Assembly (NCBI RefSeq): GCF_002367995.1 | Contig: NZ_AP018207.1 | Coordinates: 6,026,646 to 6,090,645 of the forward strand | Direction of reading: 5' to 3' | Length of the DNA stretch: 64,000 bases | Source: Calothrix brevissima NIES-22 | GTDB taxonomy: Bacteria; Cyanobacteriota; Cyanobacteriia; Cyanobacteriales; Nostocaceae | Shown here: positions 1 to 11,104 of the stretch, piece after piece | Layout of the letters: every line of letters begins with the position of its first letter | Numbering within the stretch: the stretch's first letter is position 1 | Notes under the pieces: generated by a model | Database searches by the model: none | Told to the model about the DNA's origin: nothing | Seen by the model: the letters and a program-made list of their open reading frames with translations, nothing else | Translations under genes and position numbers: made by a program

Positions 1-86
1 TCATTAGCGCAAGCTTTGAGAAAGATACTGGTACCAATCGTTGCGGAACCGTAAATCAAAAACCTACGTCGGTTAAGTCTACTCAT
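1..86 (-). CDS. Tat lipoprotein N-terminus, probably ABC transporter substrate-binding protein (partial)
   Basis: The reading frame starts at an ATG at 86-84 on the minus strand and leaves the window at base 1. The 28 visible residues begin MSRLNRRRFLIYGS and run through a hydrophobic stretch to LKACAN. This is a twin-arginine signal (RRRFL) followed by a lipobox ending in Cys, so the product is exported folded by the Tat pathway and lipid-anchored. Substrate-binding proteins of cyanobacterial ABC importers (for example urea-type UrtA) start this way, but the mature part is outside the window and the ligand cannot be told. The start is supported by the signal alone. Confidence 0.6.
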   Translation of the reverse strand, partial: MSRLNRRRFLIYGSATIGTSIFLKACAN

Positions 87-858
87 ATATTTGTGAATTT
101 TTCTCTCAATGAAGAATCAGCTAGCTCCTAGAAATTTAACCAGCGCAAGCTTTAAACTGTGATATTAGTTTGATATTTAACCACTAAATTGTTATTTAGG
201 ATACTAAATTTCGGTTTCTTTACTTGAAAAATAATTTACGTTAAGTTAAATAAAAATTTTTAATTATTGCGCAACAAATATATTAGAGTTTCCAGTACTA
301 ACCGGAAAGCAACATAACTTCAAAAATAATAATTTTCCCCTCCTATCTGCAACATTTAATATTTTGTCAAGCATCAATTCTGAATAAAAGATAAAATTTT
401 ACCTTGTTGCTACCGATAGGATTGATGTAGCAAATCTGCAATTAGACGTAGCCAACAGGATGTTACTTCTATACGAAGATAGGTAATGAAAATCGATAAA
501 TTTGATAGGTTGGTGATAGGTTAGGTTAACAATCACCAGCTACGCTGTTTAAGGAATTGCTTTTCACCAACCTCACCCTTTAAGGGTGAGGATTGTCTAA
601 ACCAATTTGGACAACGTAAGAGGTGAATACCGCATCGAGACACAGTTTGGTACGCACTCCCAGATACTTCCCTAGTCTGGACTATCTGCAAGCCTAATTG
701 GTTAGGCGTTGGGTAAAGCCAAGACATCTTAACTGTGTTGCGGGAAGGGACTTAAACGGGTTTTGCTGGTTTCCTGGGCTTATCGCCATTTAAAAACCAG
801 TCCCCGCAAGGGGCTTGTAAACCGGTACTAAAGGACGGGGTTTCTACCCATTTTTCTG
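87..858. other. Gene-free 770-bp stretch with structured segments
   Basis: No convincing reading frame. The first half is A/T-rich and probably holds the promoter of the lipoprotein gene leaving to the left. Positions 571-591 are a perfect palindrome (arms CCTCACCCTT / AAGGGTGAGG). Positions 600-850 are G/C-richer and rich in short hairpins: arms GCCTAA / TTAGGC near 693-708, and a CCCC-GCAA-GGGG hairpin near 802-813. This looks like structured RNA or the end of a decayed mobile element, but I cannot assign it. Confidence 0.4.
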
Positions 859-1158
859 ATGAACTATCAAAAACTTGACGCAGCCTTGGCTTCTGCAATC
901 AATCAAGTACAAAACTCAGATACACAGAGTTTGACAGTATTTATCCATACTGAACCTGTGTTAGATGCAACTGCTATTGCTGTTTTGGAAAATTTCGGGG
1001 TGAATGATGTCACTCCCGGAAAGAATATTTTTACAGCCACTCTGTCTGCAAATGCTATTTCCCAGTTATCTGCGCAACCTTGGGTACAGCAGATCAGGTT
1101 ATCACAGCAATTAAATTTCGTTAATACCAAGTTAAATTTTAAAAAATTGAGTGTTTAA
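859..1158 (+). CDS. Small protein of unknown function, propeptide-like
   Basis: A 99-residue soluble protein with no signal peptide or membrane segment. I do not recognise it as a named family. The middle and end (LSANAISQLSAQPWVQQIRLSQQL) resemble the short alpha/beta propeptide and inhibitor-I9-like domains that precede subtilases, where a strand-helix pair ends in a W-V-x-x-I-R motif. No protease gene is next to it, so a free-standing inhibitor or chaperone-like role would be guesswork. The ATG at 859 has no strong ribosome-binding site. The gene stands alone, with about 400 bp before glgC. Confidence 0.6.
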   Translation: MNYQKLDAALASAINQVQNSDTQSLTVFIHTEPVLDATAIAVLENFGVNDVTPGKNIFTATLSANAISQLSAQPWVQQIRLSQQLNFVNTKLNFKKLSV

Positions 1159-1563
1159 TTTATTTGGCGATCGCACTTGTTCAGTTAGCTGAATTTTAAA
1201 ATTCTTCTAGGAAAATTTGTGCCCAAAATTTGAGAAATATTCTTAATAATCTAAGTAAAAATAAGTTATGTTTATGACTTTATGGAAGAGATAGATACTT
1301 AGAAAAGAATGAGATTTTCGGAAAAAAAACTGAGTTGTGAGATTTCACCGCTTACTTAGTAGTGAAATCTCGAGCGCGATCGCTTAAATTAGTCACGCAC
1401 TAAATTATACACAAATCTTAATGCTGTATTTATTGGCAGCGACATTGATTACCGCCAGCATTCTGTAAAATTCACCCTTGAGAATCTGCGATCCCCCCTT
1501 ACCAGCTGCTACATACAGTCATAAACTGAAGGTGAGAGTTGAAAGGCAGTCGGGAGACATTTT
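1159..1563. other. glgC upstream region with hairpin
   Basis: No gene is seen. Positions 1339-1371 form a hairpin (arms GAGATTTCAC / GTGAAATCTC, 13-nt loop). A HIP1 site GCGATCGC lies just after it. The last 50 bases must contain the glgC leader, with a GGGAGA ribosome-binding site about 10 bases before the GTG start. No clear sigma-70 promoter stands out. Confidence 0.4.
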
Positions 1564-2856
1564 GTGAAAAAAGTTTTAGCAATCATACTCGGTGGTGGTG
1601 CAGGTACTCGCCTTTATCCGTTAACTAAACTACGTGCAAAACCAGCCGTACCAGTTGCAGGGAAGTACCGCTTAATTGATATCCCTGTCAGCAACTGCAT
1701 CAATTCAGAAATATTTAAAATCTACGTCCTGACACAATTCAACTCAGCTTCTTTGAATCGCCACATTGCTCGTGCCTACAATTTTAGTGGCTTCAGCGAT
1801 GGCTTTGTCGAAGTATTGGCAGCACAGCAAACCCCAGAAAACCCCAACTGGTTCCAAGGGACAGCCGATGCTGTGCGTCAGTATATCTGGTTGTTAGAGG
1901 AATGGGACGCTGAAGAATACCTGATTCTCTCCGGGGATCATCTCTATCGCATGGATTACCGCGAATTTGTCCAACGTCATAGAGAAACAGGAGCAGATAT
2001 TACATTATCTGTAATTCCCATCGACGATCGCCGCGCTTCTGACTTTGGCTTGATGAAAATCGATCAATCCGGTAGGGTAATTGACTTCAGCGAAAAACCC
2101 AAAGGTGACGCTTTAGCCCAAATGCGGGTTGATACCACCATATTGGGATTGAGTCCAGAACAAGCTCAACTCCAACCTTACATCGCTTCGATGGGGATTT
2201 ACGTCTTTAAAAAAGAGGTTTTGATCAAGTTACTGCGAGAATCTTTAGAAAGTACTGATTTTGGTAAAGAAATCATTCCTGATGCTGCTGCTAAAGATTA
2301 CAACGTTCAAGCCTACTTATTTGATGGTTACTGGGAAGATATTGGAACCATTGAAGCCTTTTATGATGCTAACTTAGCCCTAACCGAGCAACCTCAACCG
2401 CCTTTTAGCTTCTATGATGAAAAAGCGCCGATTTACACCCGCGCGCGTTACTTGCCTCCGACAAAAATGTTAGATTGTACAATCACTCAATCATTGATTG
2501 GTGAAGGTTGTATTTTGAAAAACTGCCGCATTGAACATTCAGTTTTAGGAGTGCGATCGCGAGTTGAATCTGGTACCATCATCGAAGACTCCCTAATTAT
2601 GGGTGCTGATTTTTACCAAGCTGCTGTTGAACGCCAGTGTAACTTGTTCAGCGATGAGGTTTCCGTCGGTATTTGTGCAGACACGATTATTCGCCGTGCC
2701 ATTATCGATAAAAACGCCCGCATCGGTAGAAATGTCAAAATTGTCAATAAAGACAACGTACAAGAAGCCGATCGCGAAAGTCAGGGCTTTTATATCCGTA
2801 GTGGAATCGTAGTGGTGTTAAAAAATGCCGTCATTCCTGATGGCACAATCATTTAA
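1564..2856 (+). CDS. glgC: Glucose-1-phosphate adenylyltransferase (ADP-glucose pyrophosphorylase)
   Basis: Makes ADP-glucose from ATP and glucose-1-phosphate, the committed step of glycogen synthesis. The 430-residue length matches cyanobacterial GlgC (about 429-431). The N-terminal nucleotidyltransferase domain begins [20 protein letters not shown] and keeps the [19 protein letters not shown] loop at residues 10-28, the catalytic [10 protein letters not shown] segment and the sugar-phosphate loop FSEKPKG. The C-terminal third is a left-handed beta-helix with hexapeptide repeats ending [10 protein letters not shown]. The enzyme of this family is allosterically activated by 3-phosphoglycerate. 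The start is a GTG preceded by GGGAGA. The gene is monocistronic and followed by STRRs. Confidence 0.97.
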   Translation: MKKVLAIILGGGAGTRLYPLTKLRAKPAVPVAGKYRLIDIPVSNCINSEIFKIYVLTQFNSASLNRHIARAYNFSGFSDGFVEVLAAQQTPENPNWFQGTADAVRQYIWLLEEWDAEEYLILSGDHLYRMDYREFVQRHRETGADITLSVIPIDDRRASDFGLMKIDQSGRVIDFSEKPKGDALAQMRVDTTILGLSPEQAQLQPYIASMGIYVFKKEVLIKLLRESLESTDFGKEIIPDAAAKDYNVQAYLFDGYWEDIGTIEAFYDANLALTEQPQPPFSFYDEKAPIYTRARYLPPTKMLDCTITQSLIGEGCILKNCRIEHSVLGVRSRVESGTIIEDSLIMGADFYQAAVERQCNLFSDEVSVGICADTIIRRAIIDKNARIGRNVKIVNKDNVQEADRESQGFYIRSGIVVVLKNAVIPDGTII

Positions 2857-2940
2857 GAGTCCATAGTCAAGAGTCCATAGTCAAGAGTCAAAAGTCAAAA
2901 ATTTCCTGACTATTGACCATTGACTATTGACCATTGACAC
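2857..2940. repeat. STRR cluster (AGTCCAT / AGTCAAG / TTGACCA heptads)
   Basis: Heptanucleotide tandem repeats directly follow the glgC stop codon and then recur in the reverse sense. The two halves can fold back on each other. This is typical of the short tandemly repeated repetitive sequences of heterocystous cyanobacteria. Confidence 0.85.
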
Positions 2941-3014
2941 CCATAACCCACAATCAATAACACGCAGTTTTAATACTAAAGGTACAAATCACCATAAGAT
3001 AATTAGCGCGGTGA

Positions 3015-3797
<783 letters not shown>

Positions 3798-3801
3798 ATA
3801 G

Positions 3802-3948
3802 CATGGGGCATGGGGCATGGGGCATGGGGCATTGGGCATTGGGCATTGGGCATGGGGCATTAGTAAGAGTCCAAATTCATTTCTTTCCCCCTTGTCCTCC
3901 TTGTCCCCCTTGTCCTCCTTGTCCCCCTTGTCCTCCTTGTCCCCCCGC
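3802..3948. repeat. GGGGCAT heptads followed by CCTTGTCCTC decamers
   Basis: Two different tandem arrays lie side by side. About 60 bases are GGGGCAT/GGGCATT heptads, and about 60 bases alternate CCCCCTTGTC and CTCCTTGTC units. They fill the gap between the convergent fabG and the transferase gene. There are no unique spacers, so it is not CRISPR. Confidence 0.85.
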
Positions 3949-5049
3949 TCAAGTAATACATTCTCTCTGCTGTATTCTCCCCCAAATGGTAAAGCTAATG
4001 AGCAAAATTACACTCATGGTAGTAGCTGCCATTTGTACCAAAGTCAAGTGCTGCATTCTCATAGCCAACAAATTACAAACTAAAGTAATTGCCCACAGAG
4101 TATATGCAGCACGACGTTGCGAGAAGCCCCAAGCTAAAAGGCGATGGTGTAGGTGATCTTTACCAGGAGTACTCATAGGATTTTTCCCTGCCATCAGTCG
4201 CCGTACAATTACTTGCGTAGTATCTAATACTGGTAGTAGCAAAAATAAAACTGTGGGAATCAGGGAAAATACTGTATTGACTTGGAGTTTACCTAAAATA
4301 CTCGTTGCTGCGAGCACGTAACCAAAAAAGTATGCCCCAGCATCACCCATAATGATGCGTGAGGGGTGGAAATTATGGCGCAAAAAGCCCAAGGCTGCAC
4401 CACCCAAAGCAGCCAAGACTAGAGTTGCTGCTGCTTTATTAGAAATTTGCGCGGAAACTGCCAACAAACTCATGGCAGTAATAAAACTTACTCCTCCTGC
4501 CAAACCATCCATCCCATCCATTAAGTTAATAGCATTGGTAATTCCGACTACCCAAAATACTGTCAGGGAAATGGAAAGAACTGAGTCGATAGGCGTACCA
4601 AAAGCGATATCAATTCTAATTCCGTTAGCATAAAGCAACAGAGCGGTGAGAATCTGAGTAAACATCCGCACAGAGGGAGGTAAGCCAAATTGGTCATCAA
4701 TAAAGCCAACCAAAACTAATATCGTTCCTCCCAAGAGAATTGTTAGGACTTGAGCTAATACACCTTGTAGTTCAATTGGTCTTAACAGAGTTGCTAATAC
4801 CAATGCCGCAATTACACCTGTATAAATAGCCAGCCCTCCCGCATTAGGCAAAGGTTCCCGGTTAAGTCGCCTAGCATTTGGTTGATCGGCCCAACCTACT
4901 CGCAAGGCAAATTTACGGACTGTGGGGATTAACCGCCATGTTACTAGCCAAGCCAAGAGAAACGTAAATACTACAGCCAACCAGCCGGTGCCGCTAGGGT
5001 CAGCAATACCTAAGGATTTAAGGGAGTTACCTAAATTCATCTGCTCCAT
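3949..5049 (-). CDS. MraY/WecA-family undecaprenyl-phosphate sugar-1-phosphate transferase
   Basis: Integral-membrane enzyme (366 residues, about 10-11 membrane helices) of the polyprenyl-phosphate N-acetylhexosamine-1-phosphate transferase family. It starts a lipid-linked glycan by moving a sugar-1-phosphate from a UDP-sugar to undecaprenyl phosphate. Visible family motifs in order are FIDDQFGLPP, NAINLMDGMDGLAGG, IIMGDAGAYFFGY and KDHLHHRLL, where the last is the HxHH-type loop of the WecA/TagO branch. It is therefore more likely an initiator of surface polysaccharide or wall glycopolymer synthesis than MraY itself. The start MEQMNL follows a poor ribosome-binding site. The C-terminus runs close to the CCTTGTC repeats. 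Confidence 0.88.
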   Translation of the reverse strand: MEQMNLGNSLKSLGIADPSGTGWLAVVFTFLLAWLVTWRLIPTVRKFALRVGWADQPNARRLNREPLPNAGGLAIYTGVIAALVLATLLRPIELQGVLAQVLTILLGGTILVLVGFIDDQFGLPPSVRMFTQILTALLLYANGIRIDIAFGTPIDSVLSISLTVFWVVGITNAINLMDGMDGLAGGVSFITAMSLLAVSAQISNKAAATLVLAALGGAALGFLRHNFHPSRIIMGDAGAYFFGYVLAATSILGKLQVNTVFSLIPTVLFLLLPVLDTTQVIVRRLMAGKNPMSTPGKDHLHHRLLAWGFSQRRAAYTLWAITLVCNLLAMRMQHLTLVQMAATTMSVILLISFTIWGRIQQRECIT

Positions 5050-5308
5050 AAAATTTACATATATCGCTCAAATCTGAGCAATTGATATTTACTTCCCGCT
5101 TCAACTAAGGCAGTCGGCCACTACTTGTCTACGGGCATAACTTGAAACTGAGCCAGTCTTACATACTCATCAAGGGCATTACCCAGATACAAATACACAT
5201 TCAAATCTTTTTCCAGTGTTTTTGATGGCTTTATCCTTATATAGAAATGGCTAAACAGGATAAAAGCATAGATTTCCCTGTTACAAAAGCCAAATTGGAA
5301 TTATTATT

Positions 5309-5346
5309 TGGTCATTGGTCATTGGTCATTGGTCATTGGTCATTTG
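5309..5346. repeat. STRR array (TCATTGG heptads)
   Basis: Five consecutive TCATTGG-type heptads upstream of the groEL promoter region. Confidence 0.85.
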
Positions 5347-5506
5347 TCCAAAGTCCAATAGTTGATGAAAGGGTGGGTTGACTGACAATAGCTGTTTTCC
5401 CGATACATATTTAGGGGAACCCGTCCCTATTAACTATTGACTGTTGACAGTTAAATATGTAATTTCATTTTTTTATCTTGATTTGTGATTTGAGTCGTGA
5501 AATGTG

Positions 5507-5533
5507 TTAGCACTCTGGCGCTGTGAGTGCTAA
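5507..5533 (+). promoter_or_regulatory. CIRCE operator (HrcA binding site)
   Basis: Perfect inverted repeat TTAGCACTC - 9 bases - GAGTGCTAA, matching the CIRCE consensus. It lies 32 bases before the groEL start codon. CIRCE is bound by the repressor HrcA, which is relieved on heat stress, so this groEL is expected to be heat-inducible. Confidence 0.96.
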
Positions 5534-5562
5534 ATTGTCTAATGGAAGCGCTTGAGAAATGA

Positions 5563-7236
<1,674 letters not shown>

Positions 7237-7288
7237 TCTCCGCTTCCCCATATCTTCCCATTGGTTATTTGTATAAACATTTATGAAG

Positions 7289-7323
7289 CAGTTTGTCTTA
7301 ATTGAGACAAACTGTTTTTTTAT
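7289..7323 (+). terminator. Rho-independent terminator of groEL
   Basis: Stem CAGTTTGTCT / AGACAAACTG (10 bp, 6-nt loop) followed by a run of eight or more T. It lies 52 bases after the groEL stop. Confidence 0.92.
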
Positions 7324-7546
7324 TATTTCTGACTCAGAAGTGAGGAGATGATATCATATCGGCTTGAATAGTTAACCAAGTTTTGGCTGCTAATTCATTT
7401 ATGATGGTGGGCATTGCCTACCCAACACAAGATTAATTGTGAGAAATAATTTAAAATTCAGCCAAAACATAATTTTCTGCTTATTTATATATTAACTACT
7501 GACCAATGACAATTGACTAATGACTATTGACTACAGGTAAAACTTT

Positions 7547-8689
7547 ATGGGTTTAAGAATTCCTCGCAATCGTAAAGCTATCAAACATTCATTAATCAAA
7601 GAATTCTATCATCAACCAGGAAATATTCCCGGCACTCTAATAATTGATGAAAATGCCGAATATCCAGAAATTGTATTGATAGATTATAATGCCCAAGAAT
7701 ATATTCGCAAAAAAATAGAAACACCAGAACTATGTATTCCTTACTTAGATACAAAATCTGTAACTTGGGTAGATGTGCAGGGCTTAGGGAATCAAGACTT
7801 ATTGCAAAGAGTTGGTCAAATTTTTGAATTACATCCTCTAGTTTTAGAAGATATTGTTAATGTCCCAGAACGTCCAAAAACAGAAGATTATGATGACCAA
7901 TTATTAATTATTGCCCGCATGGTAGTACCAAAGGAAAATGCCTTTGGTTTTCATAGCGAACAAGTGAGTTTAATATTAGGTAAAAATTATTTGCTCACTG
8001 TGCAAGAAGAACCAGAACATGATTGTTTTGAACCAGTGCGATCGCGTCTTGAAAAAGCCAAAGGAATCATCCGCAAATCAGGGGCAGATTATTTAGCTTA
8101 TGCCCTATTAGATGCGATTATTGATGGTTTTTTTCCGGTACTAGAACGCTACGGTGAGGAAATTGAAGAATTAGAAGAAGAAGTCATTATTAAACCTACG
8201 CCAAAAACACTCCAAAAAATTTATAAAATTAGGCGAGAATTACTGCAACTGCGCCGCGCCATTTGGCCACAACGAGATGTGATGAGTGCTTTAATGCGAG
8301 ATAGCGATGACTTGATCGGTGAAGAAGTCCGCATATATCTAAGAGATTGTTATGACCATGCAGTGCAAGTAATTGATATGGTAGAAACTTATCGCGAACT
8401 CACATCAGGATTAATGGATGTTTACCTGTCAGCAGTGAGTAACAAAATGAATGAAATTATGAAGCTGCTAACGGTGGTTTCGTCAATTTTTATTCCCTTA
8501 ACTTTTGTAGCAGGAATTTACGGAATGAACTTCAATACGGAAATATCACCGTATAATATGCCTGAACTCAATTGGAAATGGGGATACCTGTTGTGCTGGG
8601 GAGTAATGCTGGGAATCGCCGGGGGATTATTATACTTTTTCTGGCGGCGGGGCTGGCTAGAAAGGTCGGTACCAATCAAGGAAGATTAA
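7547..8689 (+). CDS. corA: Magnesium/cobalt transporter CorA
   Basis: Pentameric inner-membrane Mg2+/Co2+ channel. It has 380 residues with a large cytosolic alpha/beta funnel (to about residue 310) and two C-terminal membrane helices. The signature YGMNF sits at the end of the first helix (FVAGIYGMNFNTE), and the protein ends in a basic tail. The segment EEIEELEEEVI matches the long stalk-helix region of the family. It is transcribed alone; 63 bases separate it from the next gene on the same strand, so readthrough is possible. The start MGLRIPRN lies shortly after an STRR-type spacer. Confidence 0.94.
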   Translation: MGLRIPRNRKAIKHSLIKEFYHQPGNIPGTLIIDENAEYPEIVLIDYNAQEYIRKKIETPELCIPYLDTKSVTWVDVQGLGNQDLLQRVGQIFELHPLVLEDIVNVPERPKTEDYDDQLLIIARMVVPKENAFGFHSEQVSLILGKNYLLTVQEEPEHDCFEPVRSRLEKAKGIIRKSGADYLAYALLDAIIDGFFPVLERYGEEIEELEEEVIIKPTPKTLQKIYKIRRELLQLRRAIWPQRDVMSALMRDSDDLIGEEVRIYLRDCYDHAVQVIDMVETYRELTSGLMDVYLSAVSNKMNEIMKLLTVVSSIFIPLTFVAGIYGMNFNTEISPYNMPELNWKWGYLLCWGVMLGIAGGLLYFFWRRGWLERSVPIKED

Positions 8690-8752
8690 CTATAGCCGAT
8701 GAGTTAGGGAACAAATATACAAAATTAGTACAGGGAGTCTATATTTAAAGTT

Positions 8753-9463
8753 ATGAGAGGCAGTGGCGACCAAAATTTAGTGGTTTTGACGCTTTATATC
8801 ATCGGCGTCTCTTACATTTTTAATTTGATGATTGAGTCAATTGATGACAAAATTAAATTTGAGCATCAAAAAAATGTCGTTGACGATCAACTCAAAGAGC
8901 AAAATCTCCAAGACCAGGTAGGAATTTCTTTTAAACTTAATCCTTCCTACTCATTTGATGAATTGAAAGAGTTGTCAGTGAGTATCGAAAATAAATCTGA
9001 TAATCTCGCCATTTATGTGGATTGGGATAATAGTTCTATAGTTGTCGAACATAGTAAGCAATCGCGCCGGGTAATTCGCAAATCACCAGATTTAACTCGT
9101 GACTTAGCCGTACCCCAAAGCCCCAGTCTCATCGCGCCTAAGAAAACTCTTTCTGCAACAGTCACAGCCGAAGATGTTTTCGCCCGCGATGCAACCTCAG
9201 GTACTTACTCAGCCAAACAACCCCTAGTGAATATCACGGCTTTGCAAAAAAGTCCTGTCAAAGCCCAAAAAAAGTTATACAACGACTTTGTGAACAGAAC
9301 AAAACAGTTAGAATTTTCACTACAGTTAGTCCTGCGTTTGTCTGAGGTGCGTGTAGGTTTAGCTCCGGGTGAGAATATCCCGCCAATGTGCATCGTCAAT
9401 TGTCCTTTTACCATTAGAAAATTGCCTTGGACATACGCCCTACCTTGGAATAAAAAGAAGTAA
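8753..9463 (+). CDS. Membrane-anchored protein of unknown function
   Basis: A 236-residue protein. One hydrophobic segment (about residues 8-27, LVVLTLYIIGVSYIFNLMIE) is followed by a soluble, mostly beta part of about 200 residues, without catalytic motifs that I recognise. The pattern (KELSVSIENKSDNLAIYVDWDNSS) suggests an immunoglobulin-like beta-sandwich, which is inference only. It follows corA on the same strand by 63 bases. It ends just before rnpB, so its transcript may run toward rnpB. Confidence 0.75.
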   Translation: MRGSGDQNLVVLTLYIIGVSYIFNLMIESIDDKIKFEHQKNVVDDQLKEQNLQDQVGISFKLNPSYSFDELKELSVSIENKSDNLAIYVDWDNSSIVVEHSKQSRRVIRKSPDLTRDLAVPQSPSLIAPKKTLSATVTAEDVFARDATSGTYSAKQPLVNITALQKSPVKAQKKLYNDFVNRTKQLEFSLQLVLRLSEVRVGLAPGENIPPMCIVNCPFTIRKLPWTYALPWNKKK

Positions 9464-9508
9464 TTCAAATCAGACACACAACGCCATCCAAGATTACACT
9501 GTATCTAG

Positions 9509-9963
9509 GAAGAGAGTAGAGGTAGGCGGTTGCAGATCGATTGTCAAAATCGGTTTGAGGAAAGTCCGGGCTTCCGAAAGACCAAACTTGCTGGATAACG
9601 TCCAGTGCGAGCGATCGTGAGGATAGTGCCACAGAAAGATACCGCCAATTAGTCATTAGTCATTAGTCACTAGTCATTTGTAAAAACACAAAGGACAAAT
9701 GACAAAGGACAAATGACCAAATTGGTAAGGGTGCAAAGGTGCGGTAAGAGCGCACCAGCAACGTTGAGAGGCGTTGGCTCGGTAAACCCCGGTTGGGAGC
9801 AAGGCGAAGGAACTATGGTTGGTCTTTTACCAGTTCCGCAAAATAGAGCCGCTAGAGGCGTTTGGTAACATACGTCCCAGATAGATAACCGCCCTCATTG
9901 TAGGGAAGTTGCAAAACATCTCTACAGTAGAGAACAGAACCCGGCTTACGATCTGCTCTCTTC
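9509..9963 (+). ncRNA. rnpB: RNase P RNA, M1 RNA, with STRR insertion
   Basis: Catalytic RNA subunit of RNase P, which matures tRNA 5' ends. Conserved blocks are present in order: GAGGAAAGTCCGGGCT near 9557, GTGCCACAGAAAGATACCGCC near 9627, GGTAAGGGTGCAAAGGTGCG near 9725, and the 3' ACAGAACCCGGCTTACG at 9933-9950. The P1 helix pairs AAGAGAGTAG (9510-9519) with CTGCTCTCTT (9953-9962). Between 9650 and 9718 the variable arm (P12 region) holds heptanucleotide STRRs that can fold back (GTCATTTGT at 9673 with ACAAATGAC at 9695 or 9709). Such insertions are known for heterocystous cyanobacteria. Exact ends are set from P1 pairing. Confidence 0.96.
9650..9718 (+). repeat. STRR insertion inside RNase P RNA
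   Basis: TTAGTCA heptads on the 5' side and ACAAATG/ACAAAGG heptads on the 3' side form an extended hairpin within the P12 arm of rnpB. The catalytic core blocks on both sides are intact. Confidence 0.88.
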
Positions 9964-9971
9964 TCTTTTAG

Positions 9972-10130
9972 GTATTGGGCATTGGGCATTGGGCATTGGG
10001 CATTGAAACAATTTTGGATTTTGGATTTTAAATTTTAGATTGGAATCCAAAATCGCAAATCTAAAATCTAAAATTCATTGTCCTCCTTATCCTCCTTGTC
10101 CTCCTTGTCCTCCTTCCCTTCCCTTGTCCC
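9972..10130. repeat. Three STRR types between rnpB and rnc
   Basis: GGGCATT heptads (9974-10003), then AAAATCT/GATTTTG-type units that form an inverted pair (10010-10075), then TCCTCCTTG units (10078-10120). No gene is present. The repeats run to within about 25 bases of the rnc start. Confidence 0.82.
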
Positions 10131-10154
10131 CTTCCCGCACCCCTTCTGAATTGA

Positions 10155-10874
10155 ATGTCTCTCGCTTATCCACGCCGTCAGCGCCAGCTTGAAAGTTTAG
10201 TTAAAAAGTTAGGTCTACCAAAGGAAGCAGCTATACAATGGCACTTGCTTGATTTAGCTCTGACTCATCCTACTGTGTCGGAGTCTGCGAACTATGAGCA
10301 GCTGGAGTTTGTTGGTGATGCGGTAGTGCGGTTAGTGGCGGCTGTGGTGTTGTGGGAACATTATCCCGATTGTCCGGTGGGAGATTTTGCGGCTATTCGC
10401 TCGGTATTAGTGAGCGATCGCATTCTCGCTCAATTAGCTAGAGAATATGGTTTAGAACTGTATTTATTAGTCGCTGGTAGTGCTACTGCTGATAAAGTTG
10501 GTCAAGAATCTCGGTTAGCAGACGCTTTTGAGGCGGTTCTTGGTGCTTTATACCTAAGTACTCACAATCTTGAGTTAATCCGTCCTTGGCTCGATCCCCA
10601 CTTCAAACAACTAGCAGCAGAAATTCGTCTCGATCCGGCGAGATTAAACTACAAAGCCGCCCTACAAGAATGGACACAGGCGCAATTTAAGGTATTACCA
10701 GAATATCGTGTTGTCGAAGTTACTCAACCCCACCGCAATCAAGAGCGATTTGTCGCTGAGGTGTGGTTACACGGTAAACAACTAGGTCAAGGTAAAGGAC
10801 GCTCAATTAAAGCCGCCGAACAAGCCGCAGCCAAAGTAGCTTTTTTATCTATTACTAATCAGGAACAACCCTGA
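10155..10874 (+). CDS. rnc: Ribonuclease III
   Basis: Double-stranded-RNA endonuclease for rRNA and mRNA processing. It has 239 residues. The N-terminal RNase III domain carries the signature NYEQLEFVGDAVVRL (about residues 46-60) and the second acidic site in ADAFEAVLGALY. The C-terminal dsRNA-binding domain (about residues 160-232) starts NYKAALQEW and ends RSIKAAEQAAAKVAF. It lies about 190 bases after rnpB, so two RNA-processing components are neighbours. Upstream is filled with STRRs and no good ribosome-binding site is seen; the MSLAYPRRQ start fits homologues. Confidence 0.95.
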   Translation: MSLAYPRRQRQLESLVKKLGLPKEAAIQWHLLDLALTHPTVSESANYEQLEFVGDAVVRLVAAVVLWEHYPDCPVGDFAAIRSVLVSDRILAQLAREYGLELYLLVAGSATADKVGQESRLADAFEAVLGALYLSTHNLELIRPWLDPHFKQLAAEIRLDPARLNYKAALQEWTQAQFKVLPEYRVVEVTQPHRNQERFVAEVWLHGKQLGQGKGRSIKAAEQAAAKVAFLSITNQEQP

Positions 10875-10904
10875 ACTCAATATACTCTTTATACGCCGAT
10901 AATT

Positions 10905-11104
10905 CAGTTATTAGTCAAGAGTCAAAAGTCCATAGTCCATAGTCAAAAGTCCATAGTCAAAAGTCCATAGCCAACAATCTAGAATTGCTCAATCGTTGGG
11001 GAAGCGAAAGGACAACAAGCAGGACAAATGACAAATGACAAATGACAAATGACCATTGACCATTGACTCTTGACTCTTGACCATTGACTCTTGACTAATA
11101 ACTA
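10905..11104. repeat. STRR-filled spacer before the oxidoreductase gene
   Basis: About 200 bases of AGTCAAAAGTCCATA-type units, then ACAAATG and TTGACCA/TTGACTC heptads, reaching the ATG at 11105. The two blocks are inverted relative to each other and could form a long hairpin over the start region. Confidence 0.85.

Noticed and set aside
3803-4156. Reading frames translated from the GGGGCAT and CCTTGTC repeats
   Set aside because: They consist of repeat-encoded Gly/His/Trp and Pro/Cys runs and overlap the transferase gene on the other strand; no ribosome-binding site.
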